8,577 nucleotides of DNA from Lachnospiraceae bacterium. GTDB taxonomy: Bacteria; Bacillota; Clostridia; Lachnospirales; Lachnospiraceae. This document shows, in pieces, positions 6,630 to 8,577 of the stretch. The stretch lies in contig VSNH01000140.1 in assembly GCA_009774215.1 (NCBI GenBank), forward strand, positions 1 to 8,577, in the 5' to 3' direction. The translations under genes were made by a program, and so were the position numbers. The notes under the pieces were generated by a model that was given only the letters and a program-made list of their open reading frames with translations, was not told where the DNA came from and searched no databases. Positions within the stretch are counted from its first letter, which is position 1. Each line of letters begins with the position of its first letter.

Positions 6630-6675
6630 GACCTCCGCGCATTCTCTTGATCTGTAGACTGCCGGAGGTCTTTTG
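6630..6675. terminator. Probable bidirectional terminator between converging genes
   Basis: GACCTCCG (6630-6637) pairs with CGGAGGTC (6663-6670). After a one-base bulge, GCA (6639-6641) pairs with TGC (6660-6662), giving about 11 bp and an 18-base loop. TTTT follows on the plus strand, and on the minus strand an AT-rich run including TCTTTTT lies about 9 bases beyond the stem. It would end the rubredoxin-GltS transcript from the left and the DJ-1 transcript from the right. The loop side contains a single GCATTCTC, the half-stem of the dispersed repeat, without its partner. Confidence 0.7.
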
Positions 6676-6733
6676 TCATGTAAACTCGTCGTATTCTTTG
6701 TTGTTATTAACTGTTTTATTTAGGTTTTTGTTT

Positions 6734-7312
6734 CTAGTATCCCATTACTTTCCTGACTTCCATAGCTTTTTCTTTTGACGTAAGCATTTCTAATAAACGA
6801 AATGCGACATCGGGAGCCGTTTTCGGACATGAAGATGTTATGATATTATCATCAACTACGATCCATTCATCTCCGAGTACAACTCCAGAATTTTTTAATT
6901 CCTCTCTCTTATATCCACCTCGTAAATGATATGTGGTCGCTTTTCTATTTTTTAATATACCACTTTTAGCCAATGGAAAAGCAGCAACACAGACTGACGC
7001 AATGAGCTTATGCTGTGAATAAAAAGAGCGAATTAAGTTTAGTGTTTTTTCACAGTACGCTTCCTTATAAAATCCATATTCTTCAAAGCCGCCCGGTATA
7101 GCCAACGCATCATATTGATCTACATCAACATCATCTATTAGAATATCTGCCGCTATAGATACTCCAAATGTACTTACGATAGTACGATTGAATCCACATA
7201 TATCAATCGCTACATCACAATTAAAATCATCATGTGCCCATCCAATAACGTCTACAAAGGGGCTAAATTCCATTGTCTCAAAAGCATTTAAACACAATAA
7301 TAATATTTTCAT
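6734..7312 (-). CDS. DJ-1/PfpI family protein, AT-rich
   Basis: A 192-residue single-domain protein of the DJ-1/PfpI superfamily, cytoplasmic. The nucleophile elbow is ASVCVAAFPLAKSG with C108; E15 in FETMEF and H129 in TYHLRGG match the positions of the conserved Glu and His in DJ-1. AIPGGFEEYG (71-80) and SSCPKTAPDVAFRLLEML (160-177) are further family landmarks. Relatives include glyoxalase/deglycase-type enzymes, proteases and transcription regulators; which applies is not visible here. Sampled 60-base stretches are about 32-37% GC against about 57% in the DUF362 gene upstream, suggesting acquisition by transfer. It starts 40 bases after the DUF362 stop on the same strand. No strong ribosome binding site is visible; ATG 7312 fits the family N-terminus, and TTG 7324 is an alternative. 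Confidence 0.88.
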   Translation of the reverse strand: MKILLLCLNAFETMEFSPFVDVIGWAHDDFNCDVAIDICGFNRTIVSTFGVSIAADILIDDVDVDQYDALAIPGGFEEYGFYKEAYCEKTLNLIRSFYSQHKLIASVCVAAFPLAKSGILKNRKATTYHLRGGYKREELKNSGVVLGDEWIVVDDNIITSSCPKTAPDVAFRLLEMLTSKEKAMEVRKVMGY

Positions 7313-7352
7313 TTCTCGTTTCAATGACCCATTCTGCTAACCATTATTACAT

Positions 7353-8471
7353 TCAGATCGTCATCAGCTCATACTGATCCGTTCCCAGCCCAAGCTTTAC
7401 CGCGTGGGAGATGCAGGATTTCCACTCCGTATCCGGGTGGGTCATAAAGAAGTGGTCATGTCCCTCCTCATTGCCGTGCTTGTGCAGATTTTCACCAAGC
7501 ACACTCTCCTCCACCGGAGCCATCTTATTACACAGATCGGCGCATGCCTGATCTAACGCCACCGGGTCGAAGGATGCCAGCATTCCCACATTGGGAATAA
7601 TCGGAATATCATTTTCCGCATGGCAGTCACAGTTGGGCGACACATCGCAGATCAGGGAAACGTGGAAACACGGTTTATCTTTGCAGACCGCCCACGCGTA
7701 CTCCGCCATCTTGTAATTTAACATGGCGATGGAGTCCTCAAAACTTGCGGAAATCGCATCTTTCGGGCAGACCGCCAGACAACGTCCGCACCCCACACAT
7801 TTGTCATGGTCGATATGCGCCTTGCCATTCTCGATAATGGGCGCGCCGTGGGCACAGATCCGGTCGCACGCGCCGCATCCCACGCAGAGGGACTGATCCA
7901 CCTCCGGCTTTCCGTCACAGTGCTGCTCCATCTTGCCGGCACGGGAACCGCAGCCCATACCGATGTTCTTTAATGCCCCGCCAAAGCCTGCCATCTCATG
8001 CCCCTTAAAATGAGTCAGGGAAATGAACACATCCGCGTCCATGATCGCGTGACCGATCTTCGCCTCTTTCACATACTCGCCGTCGATGGGCACCAGCGTC
8101 TCATCCGTCCCCTTAAGACCGTCGCCGATGATCACATGGCATCCCGTCTGATAGGGGGAAAAGCCGTTCACATACGCCGTCTCCAGATGATCCAGCGCAT
8201 TCTTCCTGCTGCCCACATAGAGCGTGTTGCAGTCCGTCAGATAGGGCTTGCCGCCCAGCTCCTTCACATAGTCCGCTACCACCCTTGCATAGTTCGGGCG
8301 CAGAAACGCCAGATTCCCGTACTCTCCGAAGTGAATCTTAATCGCCGTATACTTGTCCGCAAAGTCGATGTTCTCAAAACCCGCCGTCTTCATCAGACGG
8401 TGAAGCTTCTGTAATAAATTCTCATGCTCCGTAGCCTTAAAGGATGTAAAATATACCTTTGCCTGTTCCAT
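7353..8471 (-). CDS. DUF362 protein with two [4Fe-4S] ferredoxin motifs
   Basis: A 372-residue cytoplasmic iron-sulfur protein. Residues 1-180 and 240-370 are DUF362-type, including AIKIHFGEYGN (43-53), DVFISLTHFKGHEMAGFGGALKNIGMGCGSR (147-177) and CDVSPNCDC (275-283). Inserted at 190-240 is a bacterial ferredoxin-type domain with two clusters: C196, C199, C202, C206 and C225, C228, C231, C235. The family is common in anaerobes and is presumed to handle electron transfer, but no reaction is established. The start is taken at 8471 because AAAAGGAGG (8482-8490) precedes it by ten bases; upstream in-frame ATGs (8510, 8564) would translate the hairpin elements in the leader and lack a site. The AT-rich DJ-1 gene follows 40 bases downstream and may be cotranscribed. 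Confidence 0.93.
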   Translation of the reverse strand: MEQAKVYFTSFKATEHENLLQKLHRLMKTAGFENIDFADKYTAIKIHFGEYGNLAFLRPNYARVVADYVKELGGKPYLTDCNTLYVGSRKNALDHLETAYVNGFSPYQTGCHVIIGDGLKGTDETLVPIDGEYVKEAKIGHAIMDADVFISLTHFKGHEMAGFGGALKNIGMGCGSRAGKMEQHCDGKPEVDQSLCVGCGACDRICAHGAPIIENGKAHIDHDKCVGCGRCLAVCPKDAISASFEDSIAMLNYKMAEYAWAVCKDKPCFHVSLICDVSPNCDCHAENDIPIIPNVGMLASFDPVALDQACADLCNKMAPVEESVLGENLHKHGNEEGHDHFFMTHPDTEWKSCISHAVKLGLGTDQYELMTI

Positions 8472-8510
8472 GGGTGTTATGCCTCCTTTTCTTTTCACTT
8501 TAACCGCCAT

Positions 8511-8529
8511 GATTCCGCTCTGCGGAATC
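8511..8529 (-). repeat. Second hairpin in the DUF362 leader
   Basis: GATTCCGC (8511-8518) and GCGGAATC (8522-8529) form a perfect 8-bp stem with a TCT loop. In the minus-strand direction it lies 12 bases after repeat R3 and about 20 bases before the ribosome binding site. No T run follows. It may be part of the same composite element as R3. Confidence 0.6.
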
Positions 8530-8532
8530 TCA

Positions 8533-8569
8533 AATCCGTGCGGAGAATGCCGTATTTCAGGCATTCTCC
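8533..8569 (-). repeat. Hairpin repeat copy R3 in the DUF362 leader
   Basis: GGAGAATGCC (8542-8551) and GGCATTCTCC (8560-8569) form a perfect 10-bp stem with an 8-base loop, the strongest of the three copies. Read on the minus strand it matches R2 at 31 of 36 positions, including CTGAAAT in the loop and ACGGATT after the stem. It stands upstream of the DUF362 gene in the same relative orientation as R2 to its gene. The promoter would lie beyond the window end. Confidence 0.8.
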
Positions 8570-8577
8570 CGAGTGAA

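Noticed and set aside
7998..8414. Plus-strand frame of 138 codons opposite the DUF362 gene
   Set aside because: Shadow of a conserved Fe-S protein; no ribosome binding site or motif.

Overview
The window looks like chromosomal DNA from an anaerobic Gram-positive Clostridia species, most likely a Lachnospiraceae gut commensal. The evidence is strong AGGAGG-type ribosome binding sites, GC content near 50-57% in most genes, Fe-S and rubredoxin proteins typical of strict anaerobes, and an Lsa-type ABC-F protein. The family-level placement is inference. No tRNA, rRNA, CRISPR array, transposase or phage gene was seen.

Layout, left to right. (1) 1-223 is a long leader with a possible 9-codon upstream ORF, a clear intrinsic terminator and a short hairpin. 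It precedes an Lsa-type ABC-F antibiotic-resistance ATPase (224-1750, +); the leader looks like a transcription attenuator. (2) Converging on it is a minus-strand pair coupled by an ATGA overlap: an acidic coiled-coil protein of unknown function (2511-3122), then a probable papain/C39-like cysteine-peptidase-fold protein (1783-2514). (3) A divergent 261-base intergenic region leads to an ECF-type sigma factor with a Cys-containing C-terminal extension (3384-4232, +) and a DUF2461 protein (4270-4953, +). That unit ends in a terminator whose hairpin spans the stop codon. (4) A good sigma-A-type promoter and a 5'UTR hairpin precede a rubredoxin-glutamate synthase FMN-domain fusion (5122-6537, +). 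A terminator that could work in both directions follows. (5) On the minus strand, a DUF362/two-[4Fe-4S] ferredoxin protein (7353-8471) is followed by a strikingly AT-rich DJ-1/PfpI family gene (6734-7312).

The most interesting signal is a dispersed hairpin with the stem GAGAATGC/GCATTCTC. It lies upstream of three unrelated genes: ABC-F (159-177), rubredoxin-GltS (5065-5090) and DUF362 (8542-8569). The last two copies match at 31 of 36 positions, including loop and flank, and have the same orientation relative to their downstream genes. At 5065 the copy sits just downstream of a predicted promoter, so it is probably transcribed as 5'UTR. It may be a shared RNA regulatory element or a small REP/MITE-like repeat. 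The second notable signal is the ABC-F attenuator.

What links the genes is limited: two redox/Fe-S proteins, a possible stress-type DJ-1 protein, an alternative sigma factor and a resistance ATPase. No single pathway can be assembled from the window alone.
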